Below are positions 7,879-15,815 of a DNA stretch of 64,000 nt, piece after piece; position 1 is the first letter of the stretch, and every line of letters begins with the position of its first letter. Where the stretch lies: assembly GCF_036962705.1 (NCBI RefSeq), contig NZ_JBALOQ010000045.1, forward strand, positions 1-64,000, given 5' to 3'. The notes beneath the pieces were generated by a model. The model made no database searches. It saw only the letters and a list, made by a program, of their open reading frames with translations, and was not told the origin of the DNA. The translations under genes were made by a program, and so were the position numbers. The DNA comes from Ferdinandcohnia sp036962705. Its GTDB lineage: Bacteria > Bacillota > Bacilli > Bacillales > Bacillaceae_L.

Positions 7879-8396
7879 ATGACCGTAAAAATAAAAAAAT
7901 GCAGCCTTGAAGATTTACATATACTCCAAGAAACAAGTATTGAAACATTTAACGATACATTTAATAATCAGAATTCACCAGAAAGTATGAAAGCGTATTT
8001 GGAAAAGGCATTTAACTTAAACCAGTTAGAAAAAGAATTGACCACTATTTCTTCGCAATTCTTTTTTGTTTATTTTAATCATGAAGTCGCTGGATATTTG
8101 AAGGTCAATATCAATGATGTTCAGTCAGAAGAAATGGGTAATGAATCACTTGAAATCGAGAGGATTTATGTAAAGAACAAATTTCAAAAACATGGGCTTG
8201 GTAAAGTCTTGTTCAATAAAGCGTTGGAGATTGCGATAGAACTTAAAAAAGAGAAAATCTGGCTAGGCGTATGGGAAAAAATGAGAATGCTCTGGCCTTT
8301 TATAAGAAAATGGGGTTTGTTCAAACTGGAGCCCACTCTTTTTACATGGGGGATGAAGAACAAACGGATTTCATCATGATGAAAACACTCATATAG
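7879..8396 (+). pseudogene. paiA: PaiA-like GNAT acetyltransferase, frameshifted near the C terminus
   Basis: The first 135 codons read as PaiA, a spermidine/spermine N-acetyltransferase of the GNAT superfamily, including the acetyl-CoA loop KFQKHGLGKVL. After IWLGVWEK the frame changes at a run of six A (about 8275-8281). One more A restores NENALAFYKKMGFVQTGAHS through FIMMKTLI to a TAG at 8394-8396, giving the normal length of about 172. Uncorrected, the frame ends at 8379 with an unrelated tail. Either a real 1-bp deletion or a homopolymer error. The GNAT C-terminal helix and strand are lost if it is real. It sits immediately upstream of paiB, as in B. subtilis. Confidence 0.8.
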
Positions 8397-8418
8397 CATG
8401 TTGAAAGGTGAGATCACT

Positions 8419-9030
8419 ATGTATATACCTAAACATTTTAAAATCAACGATGAAGATACGATTTATGATTTTATTAAAAAGTATAGCTTTGCGACATTAT
8501 TTTCTCAGCATAATGGAGAACCCTATGCGACTCATCTTCCATTAACATTAAAAAAGAGCGAAAATGCTTTATATGGTCATTTTGCACGTCCGAATGAACA
8601 ATGGAAGGATGCCCAGAACCAACAAGTTCTTGCTATTTTTCAAGGACCACATAGTTATATTTCTCCTTCTTGGTACGAAACAATGAACGCGGTACCTACC
8701 TGGAATTATGTTGCTATCCATGTATATGGAAAGATGGAGATTATCGAAGATCAAAATATAATATTAGATTCTTTAAATGACATGGTGGAAAAATATGAAA
8801 GTCCGGATAGTCCATACAAATTAAGTGATGTAGACCCTAGTTTTATCGAAGGAATGAGTAAAGGAATAGTAGCCTTTAAAATAAACATCACAAAAATTGA
8901 AGCAAAAGCTAAATTAAGTCAAAATCATCCTGTTGAACGGCAAGAGCTAGTTATTAAGCATTTGGAAAATACATCTATTCAAGATAATAAACAAGTGGCA
9001 GCTCTTATGAAGAAAAATTTAAAAAGATAA
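8419..9030 (+). CDS. paiB: PaiB, FMN-binding split-barrel regulator
   Basis: A 203-residue FMN-binding split-barrel protein of the PaiB family (protease synthase and sporulation regulator PAI 2). Characteristic blocks are TLFSQHNGEPYATHLPL near residue 25, FQGPHSYISPSWY near 75 and VPTWNYVAIHVYG near 92. In B. subtilis paiAB modulate extracellular protease production and sporulation. The ATG at 8419 has AAAGGTGAG upstream. It starts 22 bases after the end of the frameshifted paiA, so they form one operon. Confidence 0.9.
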   Translation: MYIPKHFKINDEDTIYDFIKKYSFATLFSQHNGEPYATHLPLTLKKSENALYGHFARPNEQWKDAQNQQVLAIFQGPHSYISPSWYETMNAVPTWNYVAIHVYGKMEIIEDQNIILDSLNDMVEKYESPDSPYKLSDVDPSFIEGMSKGIVAFKINITKIEAKAKLSQNHPVERQELVIKHLENTSIQDNKQVAALMKKNLKR

Positions 9031-9047
9031 TAGATATTTGACTTTTA

Positions 9048-9083
9048 AAGCCTAATTTCAGATGAAAATTAGGCTTATTTTTT
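9048..9083 (+). terminator. Intrinsic terminator after paiB
   Basis: Stem AAGCCTAATTT / AAATTAGGCTT followed by ATTTTTT, 18 bp after the paiB stop codon. Confidence 0.9.
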
Positions 9084-9105
9084 ATCGATTATGTCAAAAA
9101 TATAA

Positions 9106-9154
9106 TTGACTAGACACCAATTGGTAGCATATAATTGTGACACTAACTGGTGTC
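9106..9154 (+). promoter_or_regulatory. Sigma-A promoter with long inverted-repeat operator for the ArsR gene
   Basis: TTGACT (9106-9111) and TATAAT (9130-9135) are 18 bp apart. GACACCAATTGGT at 9113-9125 and ACTAACTGGTGTC at 9142-9154 form an inverted repeat (11 of 13 paired) that brackets the -10 box. The left arm also contains a perfect ACCAATTGGT palindrome. This fits autorepression by the ArsR-type protein encoded next. Confidence 0.7.
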
Positions 9155-9178
9155 CAATTAACAAGGGAGAAGGGGCTA

Positions 9179-9505
9179 TTGAACGAGAAAAATCAAGAGC
9201 GTGATGTTTATGTAGCCATCGCTGACCCAACAAGACGTAAATTGCTACGCTTGTTGGCGGAGGAAGAGGAGTTACCTCTCTACAAGCTAACTGCTCAATT
9301 TCAAATGGGTCGAACTGCTGTATCGAAACATTTGGCTATCCTCAAAGAAGCTGGTTTAGTTGATGACCGAAAAGTTGGTCGAGAAACAAGGTATCGAATA
9401 AATGCAACTCCATTAAGAGAAATTAAAGATTGGGTATCCTTTTACGAGAAATTTTGGACCGACAACATAACAATTTTAAGAAGTATATTAGAGGAGGATA
9501 AATAA
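9179..9505 (+). CDS. ArsR-family transcriptional regulator
   Basis: A 108-residue winged-helix regulator of the ArsR/SdpR-like group lacking the metal-binding Cys motif. The helix-turn-helix region reads KLTAQFQMGRTAVSKHLAIL, followed by the wing ETRYRINATPL. A TTG start at 9179 after AAGGGAGAAGGGG begins the protein just before the conserved VAIADPTRRKLL segment. Its stop codon overlaps the AHSA1 gene start by one base; ArsR plus AHSA1 pairs are common in Bacillus. Non-metal effectors are usual for this subgroup. Confidence 0.85.
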   Translation: MNEKNQERDVYVAIADPTRRKLLRLLAEEEELPLYKLTAQFQMGRTAVSKHLAILKEAGLVDDRKVGRETRYRINATPLREIKDWVSFYEKFWTDNITILRSILEEDK

Positions 9506-9894
9506 TGGCAGAGGTTTCATTAGATTTTAAATTTAAAAGTTCAATCAATAAGGTGTGGGATTCACTAACAGATTCGGACACACTCGCAAAATGGATTATG
9601 GAAAATGATTTTAAACCAGTCGTAGGACATAAATGTCAATTCAAAAACCCACAGTGGAATTTAATTGTCAATTGTGAAGTATTAGTAGTGGACGAGCCTT
9701 ACAAGTTATCCTACACCTGGGTGGGTGGTCCGATCGATACTGTAGTCACATGGACATTGAAAGAGGAAGATGGAACAACCTACCTACATCTTGAACAAAC
9801 TGGTTTCGATAAAGAAGATCAAGCGTTCAACGGTGCGAAATATGGTTGGACAGGTAAGGTCGACGAACTTAAAAAAGTATTAGGTGAATTATAA
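9505..9894 (+). CDS. SRPBCC (AHSA1/START-like) domain protein
   Basis: A 129-residue single-domain protein of the AHSA1/SRPBCC superfamily, a hydrophobic-pocket fold. Conserved points are VWDSLTDSDTLAKWIM near residue 17 and LSYTWVGG near 70, with a C-terminal helix. These proteins bind small hydrophobic ligands; function here is unknown. Translation is coupled to the ArsR gene (overlap of one base, GAGGAGG upstream). Confidence 0.83.
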   Translation: MAEVSLDFKFKSSINKVWDSLTDSDTLAKWIMENDFKPVVGHKCQFKNPQWNLIVNCEVLVVDEPYKLSYTWVGGPIDTVVTWTLKEEDGTTYLHLEQTGFDKEDQAFNGAKYGWTGKVDELKKVLGEL

Positions 9895-9918
9895 GAACAA
9901 ATTTTAGGAGGGCACAAC

Positions 9919-10290
9919 ATGGAAGCTTTTGCTGAATTTTTAGCAGGGATTGATGACCCAAATCACCTAGAAAGAGTGGAAGAAGTGTTTACTTGGATAA
10001 AAAATAAATATCCAAATTTAAAGACAGAAATTAAATGGAATCAACCGATGTTTACAGATCATGGCACATATATTATCGGCTTTAGTGTATCTAAAAAACA
10101 CTTAGCTGTCGCCCCTGAAAATGTTACCATTTCCTTTCTAGAGGGTGAGATTGTGAAAGCAGGTTATGACTACACAAAGGGGATGATTCGTATCCCATGG
10201 AAGGATCCAGTTGATTATGCACTACTCGGGAAAATGATTGATTTTAATATTTCGGATAAGGTCGACTGTACCACTTTTTGGCGAAAATAG
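9919..10290 (+). CDS. DUF1801 (YdhG-like) protein
   Basis: A 123-residue protein of the DUF1801/YdhG family, sometimes described as iron-chaperone-like. Features include TEIKWNQPMFTDHGTYIIGF near residue 35 and a C-terminal RIPW segment. It starts 24 bases after the AHSA1 gene with AGGAGG upstream, so it is likely in the same operon under the ArsR-type regulator. No biochemical role can be assigned. Confidence 0.8.
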   Translation: MEAFAEFLAGIDDPNHLERVEEVFTWIKNKYPNLKTEIKWNQPMFTDHGTYIIGFSVSKKHLAVAPENVTISFLEGEIVKAGYDYTKGMIRIPWKDPVDYALLGKMIDFNISDKVDCTTFWRK

Positions 10291-10349
10291 ACAAGATTGG
10301 TCCTTAAAGAATTAAGAGGGCTATTTTAGGGAATTAAAGGAGTAACGAT

Positions 10350-11057
10350 ATGAGTTTTATTAAAGATGCAATTGCAATATTTAAAAAGAGAGATTTAGTA
10401 TTTTTAGAAAGCTACAAAGAATCAGAGGATGTATATACTTTTCTTTTTGAAAAAGAAAAAGGCGTAACCTGGAAAGCAGGGCAACATGGTTTATTTACGA
10501 TTACTCATAAGAAAATAAAAAACGCTATAAGACCATTCACTATAGCGTCTGCTCCCACAGAGAATGTTATTCGGTTAACAATACGAATTAGTGAGAACCC
10601 AAGCGATTTTAAGAAAGCGATGTTGGAATTAAAGCAGGGTATGACTGTGAAAATGAGTGGACCAGTAGGGAATTTTTATTTCAACGATAACAGTCCTTCA
10701 CTTCTGGTTGCAGGCGGAATTGGAATTACACCATTTCGGGCGATGTTAAAACAAATAGAAACTGAAGGGAATGGAGACGGGAAACAAATACACCTACTCT
10801 ATATGGATAGCAAAAAGTCATTTATCTATAAAGATGAGCTTGATGCGATTGCAAACAATCCTTCAATAAGTGTAACTTACCTTGATTCAAGGGATGATCT
10901 ACATCAGGAGATAGATAAGTTTACAACCTTAAATAAGGACAATGGAAAATACTTTATTGCAGGTCCAAAGTCAATGGTAGATTCGATATCTACTAATTTA
11001 CAAAATCAAAATGTTTCAAAGCGGAATATTAAAAAGGATGCCTTTTTTGGGTATTAA
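10350..11057 (+). CDS. FAD/NAD(P)-binding oxidoreductase (ferredoxin-NADP reductase fold)
   Basis: A 235-residue flavoprotein reductase. The FAD-binding motif RPFTIAS is near residue 63, the nucleotide motif GGIGITPFRAML near 115, and the C terminus ends FFGY, as in this superfamily. No iron-sulfur domain is fused, so it needs a partner acceptor. AAGGAG lies 7 bases before the ATG. It follows DUF1801 by 59 bp and probably ends that operon, since a terminator follows. Confidence 0.85.
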   Translation: MSFIKDAIAIFKKRDLVFLESYKESEDVYTFLFEKEKGVTWKAGQHGLFTITHKKIKNAIRPFTIASAPTENVIRLTIRISENPSDFKKAMLELKQGMTVKMSGPVGNFYFNDNSPSLLVAGGIGITPFRAMLKQIETEGNGDGKQIHLLYMDSKKSFIYKDELDAIANNPSISVTYLDSRDDLHQEIDKFTTLNKDNGKYFIAGPKSMVDSISTNLQNQNVSKRNIKKDAFFGY

Positions 11058-11073
11058 TATTTATTTATAAATC

Positions 11074-11105
11074 AAGTTGGTTCTATTAAGGGACCAACTT
11101 TTTTC
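11074..11105 (+). terminator. Intrinsic terminator after the oxidoreductase
   Basis: Stem AAGTTGGT / ACCAACTT with a following T-rich tail, 16 bp after the stop codon. Confidence 0.88.
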
Positions 11106-11176
11106 TTTACCTAAGCCCAACCATTTTCTAAATTTTGGTTGTTTGCATAAATTTTGTGTGATATATTATTTGCGTT

Positions 11177-11235
11177 ACTTATTAAAGGTGTTTAATAAGT
11201 TTTTATTCAACACTTATTAAAATGATTTAATAAGT
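11177..11235 (+). promoter_or_regulatory. Two perfect 24-bp operators upstream of the ROK repressor gene
   Basis: The arms ACTTATTAAA and TTTAATAAGT, with a 4-bp centre, occur twice: 11177-11200 (centre ggtg) and 11212-11235 (centre atga). The copies start 35 bp apart. The second ends 9 bp before the ribosome site. Two identical high-symmetry sites next to a repressor gene are best read as its own operators. Confidence 0.82.
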
Positions 11236-11258
11236 TGATTTTATAGGTGGTGACTCTA

Positions 11259-12281
11259 GTGAATTCTACTCCAAAATCTATGAATAAGGGTATCCTCCCT
11301 AGTATTCGGAAATCCCTTTTAGAACTTGGAAGTGCGACCAAAGTAGAACTTAGCGATCGATTAGGAATAAGTTTCCCTACAATCAGTAAATTCCTGTCAC
11401 AGATGGAAAGGGAAGGTGAACTTATTTCAGCTGGTCTTGATGATTCGAGTGGTGGAAGAAGGGCGAAAAGATATACATACAATCCGGAATATATGCTAGG
11501 CCTTGCTATTTTCTTAGAGAGGACAGAGACTCATTATGCTATTTTTAATTGCATGGGCGAAGTAAAGAAACAAGGAATAGCCTCGAGTGTATTAATAGAT
11601 GATGGTTTAAACCTTTTGAATACGTGCATTGAAAACATCTTAACTAAGTATCCAAAAATTAGTTCTATAGCAATCGGCGTTCCTGGGGCAGTCGATAATG
11701 GTCGAATTTTTTATATACCAGGATACGAGCAGTTTCAGAATTTTGATTTAAAAGGATACTATGAGGAACGTTTTGCTATACCAGTCGTAGTAGAGAACGA
11801 TATGAACGCTGCTGTTCTTGGCTATAACAATAATCGAGGAATTAAGAATCAGCAATCTCTTATCTATTTGTACTCCGGTCATAATGGTCCAGGTGCTGGA
11901 ATTATGATAAACGGAAATGTTGTAAGAGGAAGTACTTTTTTCTCTGGAGAGGTTTCATTCGTCCCTCAGTATGATGATCGAAATTTTGGGCGGGCTTTGG
12001 AAAGTGATAATGGATCTAAGAAACAACTAAAATATGACAAACAGATTGATGCAATTAGCAGATTAATAGCATCGTTTGTAGCGATCATCAATCCTCATAC
12101 CATTATTTTTTGCAATGATGAGGTCGAGAAAGCCATATTGGCCAAAATTGCCATAGGTAGTTCAAAATACATCCCTTCAAAACATCTTCCAAACCTTACA
12201 ATAAGCGATTGGAAACAGGATTATTTATATGGATTACAAAGTCTTGGAATTGACCTGATGATGAGCGAAACGAGTAAGTAA
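11259..12281 (+). CDS. ROK-family transcriptional repressor
   Basis: A 340-residue protein with an N-terminal winged helix (LSDRLGISFPTISKFLSQME near residue 30) fused to a ROK sugar-kinase-like domain (AIGVPGAVDNGRIF near 140, VVENDMNAAVLGY near 180, GAGIMINGNVVRGS near 210). The CxCGxxGCxE zinc motif of many ROK proteins is absent. GTG at 11259 has AGGTGG 8 bases upstream. It precedes an MFS transporter and an O-acetyltransferase and probably represses this operon through the paired operators upstream. The inducer is likely a sugar or derivative. Confidence 0.88.
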   Translation: MNSTPKSMNKGILPSIRKSLLELGSATKVELSDRLGISFPTISKFLSQMEREGELISAGLDDSSGGRRAKRYTYNPEYMLGLAIFLERTETHYAIFNCMGEVKKQGIASSVLIDDGLNLLNTCIENILTKYPKISSIAIGVPGAVDNGRIFYIPGYEQFQNFDLKGYYEERFAIPVVVENDMNAAVLGYNNNRGIKNQQSLIYLYSGHNGPGAGIMINGNVVRGSTFFSGEVSFVPQYDDRNFGRALESDNGSKKQLKYDKQIDAISRLIASFVAIINPHTIIFCNDEVEKAILAKIAIGSSKYIPSKHLPNLTISDWKQDYLYGLQSLGIDLMMSETSK

Positions 12282-12308
12282 AACCATTATTAAAAGCGAG
12301 GTTTAAAT

Positions 12309-13541
12309 ATGACAACGATTCTTTTAATCATCATATATTTAGCTTTTATCAGCCTAGGTCTGCCTGATTCATTGTTAGGGGCAGCGTGGCCTGTGATGCA
12401 ACCGGATTTGGGTGCTCCACTTGAGACAGCTGGGTTCCTTTTTATGACGATTGCAGGCGGTACCATTATTTCAAGTTTAGTGAGTGGGAAAGTATTAAAG
12501 CGGTACGGAACAGGCAAGGTCACATTTGTCAGTGTCTTAATGACCGCTTGTGCTTTACTAGGATTTCATTTTGCTCCATCGGTTGGTTGGCTTGTTGTAT
12601 GCGCGATCCCACTTGGATTAGGAGCAGGAGCGGTTGATGCAGGATTAAACGATTATGTGGCTACACATTATAAGGCCCACCATATGAGTTGGCTACATTG
12701 TTTTTGGGGAGTTGGAGCTACTCTCGGTCCTATCATTATGGCTCAGTTTATTGCAGAAGGAAACTTTTGGAGAAATGGATATTTTGTTATTTCTGGCATT
12801 CAATTCGCATTAGTATTCATCCTTCTTTTTACTTTGCCTTTATGGAATAGGGTGAATAAAAAAAGCATTATTGCTTTAGATGAATATCAGGATTCAGCCC
12901 AAGATGTATCTGGTGATGTAGAGGCGAATGATGTCAAACCTTTACAAATTAAAGGAGTTAAATTTGCTCTCGCCTCTTTCTTGTTTTATTGTGCGGTTGA
13001 AGCAACAGTGGGGCTTTGGGGAAGTAGTTTCTTAGTAAATGTCAAAGGGTTAAGTGCGTCAACTGCTGCACAGTGGGTTTCCTTATATTACGCAGGAATC
13101 ACAATTGGTCGATTGATAACAGGCTTTGTTACTTTTAAAATGACTAATCGTACGCTGATTCGAGCTGGGCAGATAATCGCATTAACTGGTGCTATTATTC
13201 TATTTTTACCATTGCCAACTACTTTCTCACTTGTAGGTTTTATTATTGTTGGGCTGGGATTGGCACCGATATTTCCGTGTATGCTACATGAAACTCCGGC
13301 ACGCTTTGGGAAAAAACATTCTCAGACGATCATGGGCTACCAAATGGCCGTTGCGTATACTGGTACCACCTTCATGCCACCACTCCTTGGTTTCATAGCG
13401 TCTCATTCAACAATAGGCATTTTCCCTGTTTGTATCGTTCTTTTTGTTGCAGCTATGCTACTAAGTTCGGAAAAATTAAATGGCATATTGAAACATAAGA
13501 TTCTCCTAAACAGAGGGGATACTGTTTCAAAAATAATGTAG
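12309..13541 (+). CDS. MFS transporter, sugar-type
   Basis: A 410-residue major facilitator protein with about 12 hydrophobic segments and a hydrophilic central loop near residues 180-215. The segment ISLGLPDSLLGAAWPVMQ at the N terminus and LHCFWGVGATLGPI in the middle resemble FucP-like and uncharacterised sugar permeases of Firmicutes. It begins 28 bp after the ROK gene and is probably the regulated uptake or efflux protein. The substrate is unknown. Confidence 0.86.
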   Translation: MTTILLIIIYLAFISLGLPDSLLGAAWPVMQPDLGAPLETAGFLFMTIAGGTIISSLVSGKVLKRYGTGKVTFVSVLMTACALLGFHFAPSVGWLVVCAIPLGLGAGAVDAGLNDYVATHYKAHHMSWLHCFWGVGATLGPIIMAQFIAEGNFWRNGYFVISGIQFALVFILLFTLPLWNRVNKKSIIALDEYQDSAQDVSGDVEANDVKPLQIKGVKFALASFLFYCAVEATVGLWGSSFLVNVKGLSASTAAQWVSLYYAGITIGRLITGFVTFKMTNRTLIRAGQIIALTGAIILFLPLPTTFSLVGFIIVGLGLAPIFPCMLHETPARFGKKHSQTIMGYQMAVAYTGTTFMPPLLGFIASHSTIGIFPVCIVLFVAAMLLSSEKLNGILKHKILLNRGDTVSKIM

Positions 13542-13581
13542 TCACTCCTAGCACAAGCTATTGAAAAGGAGATTGAAAAAA

Positions 13582-14142
13582 ATGAAAACTGAAAAAGAAA
13601 AAATGTTGAACGGTGAACTATATAACGCAGCAGACCCGGAATTACTGAGAGATAGAATGAACGCGAGAAGGTTAACTAGATTATTTAATGAATCGCTTGA
13701 AACGGATGACAACAAGAGAACGGAATTATTAAAGGAACTGTTTGGTTCCACTGGGAAAAATCTATACGTAGAGCCTACATTACGTTGTGACTATGGCTAC
13801 AACATACATGTTGGCGAAAATTTCTATGCCAATTTTGATTGTGTCCTTCTAGATGTTTGTGAAATTCGAATAGGCGATAACTGTTTTATTGCACCGGGAG
13901 TCCACATTTATACAGCAACCCATCCATTAAATGCACAAGAAAGAATATCGGGTGCAGAATTTGGAATTCCAGTCACAATTGGTCATAATGTTTGGATTGG
14001 TGGGAAAGCCATTATAAATCCAGGTGTCAAAATAGGTAATAATGTTGTAGTCGCTTCGGGTTCGGTCGTAACAAAAGATGTTCCGGATAACGTTGTAGTG
14101 GGAGGAAACCCAGCAAGAATCATTAAACAAATAGAAACATGA
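13582..14142 (+). CDS. maa: Maltose-type O-acetyltransferase (left-handed beta-helix)
   Basis: A 186-residue member of the Maa/LacA/NodL acetyltransferase family; transfers acetyl from acetyl-CoA to sugar hydroxyls. An N-terminal helical domain starts TEKEKMLNGELYNAADPEL, followed by hexapeptide repeats, the catalytic His in THPLN near residue 114, and VVVGGNPARIIK at the end. The ATG at 13582 with AAGGAG 10 bases upstream is preferred to TTG codons farther up. Last gene of the ROK-MFS operon, suggesting acetylation of the transported sugar for detoxification or export. Confidence 0.88.
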   Translation: MKTEKEKMLNGELYNAADPELLRDRMNARRLTRLFNESLETDDNKRTELLKELFGSTGKNLYVEPTLRCDYGYNIHVGENFYANFDCVLLDVCEIRIGDNCFIAPGVHIYTATHPLNAQERISGAEFGIPVTIGHNVWIGGKAIINPGVKIGNNVVVASGSVVTKDVPDNVVVGGNPARIIKQIET

Positions 14143-14149
14143 AACAAAA

Positions 14150-14175
14150 GAAGCAAGGGCAGTCGCCCTTGCTTC
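14150..14175. terminator. Bidirectional terminator between maa and serA
   Basis: Perfect stem GAAGCAAGGGC / GCCCTTGCTTC with a 4-base loop. The T-rich tail is stronger on the minus strand (TTTTGTTTC), so it serves serA best and maa secondarily. Confidence 0.88.
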
Positions 14176-14185
14176 TACTTTTGCC

Positions 14186-15385
14186 TTAAATCACACGTGC
14201 TGAAATAATTCCGTTAATTTGCTTGATTTGTTCTAGTAAACTAGGTACGATTTCACCGTTCACTTTATTATCGATGTCAATCATCGTATAGGCGTATTCG
14301 CCGCGACTTCTGTTAACCATGTCAGCGATATTTAACTCGTAATTTGAGATGGCGGATGTGATTTGACCAACCATGTTAGGTACATTTTTATGGAAGGCTG
14401 TTACACGTGTTTTTCCTGTATAAGGTAAAGACGCGTTAGGAAAATTCACTGAGTTTTTAATATTTCCAGTCTCCAAGAATTCCTTTGTCTGACGAGCTGC
14501 CATAATTGCACAGTTTTCTTCAGATTCATTTGTTGAAGCGCCAAGATGTGGTGTGCAAATGGTATTCTTCATTTTTAATACATTTTCATTAGGGAAATCT
14601 GTCATATAATTTCCAACGATACCATCTTCAAGTGCAACTGCCATGTCGATTTCGTTCACAAGCTCTCCACGTGAGAAGTTGATAATGTGAACGCCAGGCT
14701 TCATGTTGCTGAATGCTTCTTTATTAAACATTCCTTTTGTATCATTGGTTAACGGGACGTGTACGGTAATATAGTCAGACTCCGCAAACAGTTGTTCAAG
14801 TGACATTGCACGCCCGATATTACGTGATAAGTTCCAGGCTGTATCAACAGAGATGAATGGATCAAATCCGATTACATCCATATCTAGATCGAGTGCATCA
14901 TTTGCAACAAGTGCACCAATTGCACCTAGTCCGATAACCCCTAAAGTTTTACCTTTGATTTCTTTTCCGACAAATTGCTTTTTTCCTTTTTCAACAAGTG
15001 CCGGTATTTGATCGCCTTTATCTTCTAATGTTTTCGTCCAAGAAATACCTGCGAAAAGATTACGGGATGTAGCCATTAAAGCAGTTAATACCATTTCTTT
15101 TACAGCGTTTGCGTTGGCTCCTGGTGTATTAAAAACAACTATCCCATTTTCAGTGCATTTTTGGATTGGAATGTTATTAACACCTACACCTGCACGAGCG
15201 ATTGATTTTAACTGATCGCCGAACTCAAGGTCATTCATATTGAAGCTACGAACCACAATTGCATCGGGGTTCTCACTTTGATTATCGATTGTAAAGTGAT
15301 CATGCTTGAACACCTTTAATCCGCTTTCGGCAATATTATTTAATGTTTTAATCGTTTTTACTTGGTTTTCAATAAGTGTACTCAT
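14186..15385 (-). CDS. serA: D-3-phosphoglycerate dehydrogenase (short SerA)
   Basis: A 399-residue enzyme catalysing the first step of serine synthesis, 3-phosphoglycerate to 3-phosphohydroxypyruvate with NAD. The Rossmann motif GLGAIG is at residues 152-157, catalytic Arg239 in SRGELV and His280 in PHLGASTNE. A C-terminal ACT-type domain begins at about residue 325 (FHKNVPNMVGQITSAI). It is shorter than the 525-residue B. subtilis SerA and close to the E. coli type. AGAGGTAG precedes the ATG. A ZTP riboswitch and its own sigma-A promoter lie upstream, so expression probably responds to one-carbon or folate shortage. Confidence 0.92.
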   Translation of the reverse strand: MSTLIENQVKTIKTLNNIAESGLKVFKHDHFTIDNQSENPDAIVVRSFNMNDLEFGDQLKSIARAGVGVNNIPIQKCTENGIVVFNTPGANANAVKEMVLTALMATSRNLFAGISWTKTLEDKGDQIPALVEKGKKQFVGKEIKGKTLGVIGLGAIGALVANDALDLDMDVIGFDPFISVDTAWNLSRNIGRAMSLEQLFAESDYITVHVPLTNDTKGMFNKEAFSNMKPGVHIINFSRGELVNEIDMAVALEDGIVGNYMTDFPNENVLKMKNTICTPHLGASTNESEENCAIMAARQTKEFLETGNIKNSVNFPNASLPYTGKTRVTAFHKNVPNMVGQITSAISNYELNIADMVNRSRGEYAYTMIDIDNKVNGEIVPSLLEQIKQINGIISARVI

Positions 15386-15479
15386 CTCGTCTACCTCTTT
15401 CTGTGAACATAGATTTTAAGTATAGAAAACTTACAATATACGAATTACTGCGGTCTGGTCTGTCGAAAATTAAACAGAA

Positions 15480-15575
15480 AGAGGCAAGGGACTTTCCCTT
15501 ACCTCTGCCCAGGCGAACGGCTCCGACACTATATGCTCCCTCGCGGTTTTCCGCGTGCGCCAGTCACATATAGTC
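15480..15575 (-). ncRNA. ZTP (pfl) riboswitch with terminator, upstream of serA
   Basis: Read on the minus strand, the aptamer (15575 to 15506) has TGACTGGCGCACG, a short hairpin CGCGGAAAACCGCG, GGGAGC, and ends in CCGTTCGCCTGGGCA. These are the conserved parts of the pfl/ZTP motif. The final bases run straight into the stem AGAGGTAAGGG / CCCTTGCCTCT (15506 to 15480) followed by TTCTGTTT, an intrinsic terminator. ZTP or ZMP binding is expected to disrupt the terminator and permit serA transcription. The aptamer identification rests on pattern recall, not a covariance search. Confidence 0.83.
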
Positions 15576-15591
15576 TTTTTGATTTGTTAGT

Positions 15592-15620
15592 ATGATACCA
15601 AGTTTTTTGATATATTTCAA
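15592..15620 (-). promoter_or_regulatory. Sigma-A promoter for the ZTP-serA transcript
   Basis: On the minus strand TTGAAA and TATCAT are separated by 17 bp. The expected start site lies about 10 bases before the aptamer. Confidence 0.7.
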
Positions 15621-15815
15621 GTTTTAATTAATTTAAAAATTTAGGAAAGTGTACGGTACCTCGAATCAATTTTACGGAGTATTTACAATTATTTTACGGA
15701 AACTTAAGAAGATTTCATTTAAACATAAAATACAATTAAGAGAGAAATAGAGAATCCGTGAGTACTTCTTGTGGCAGTTTAGTAATGAAGGAAAAAAATA
15801 ATAAGGGGTGGCTTG

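Noticed and set aside
11259..14142. Xylose or other named sugar operon
   Set aside because: No kinase or isomerase gene is present, so the sugar cannot be named from the ROK protein alone.
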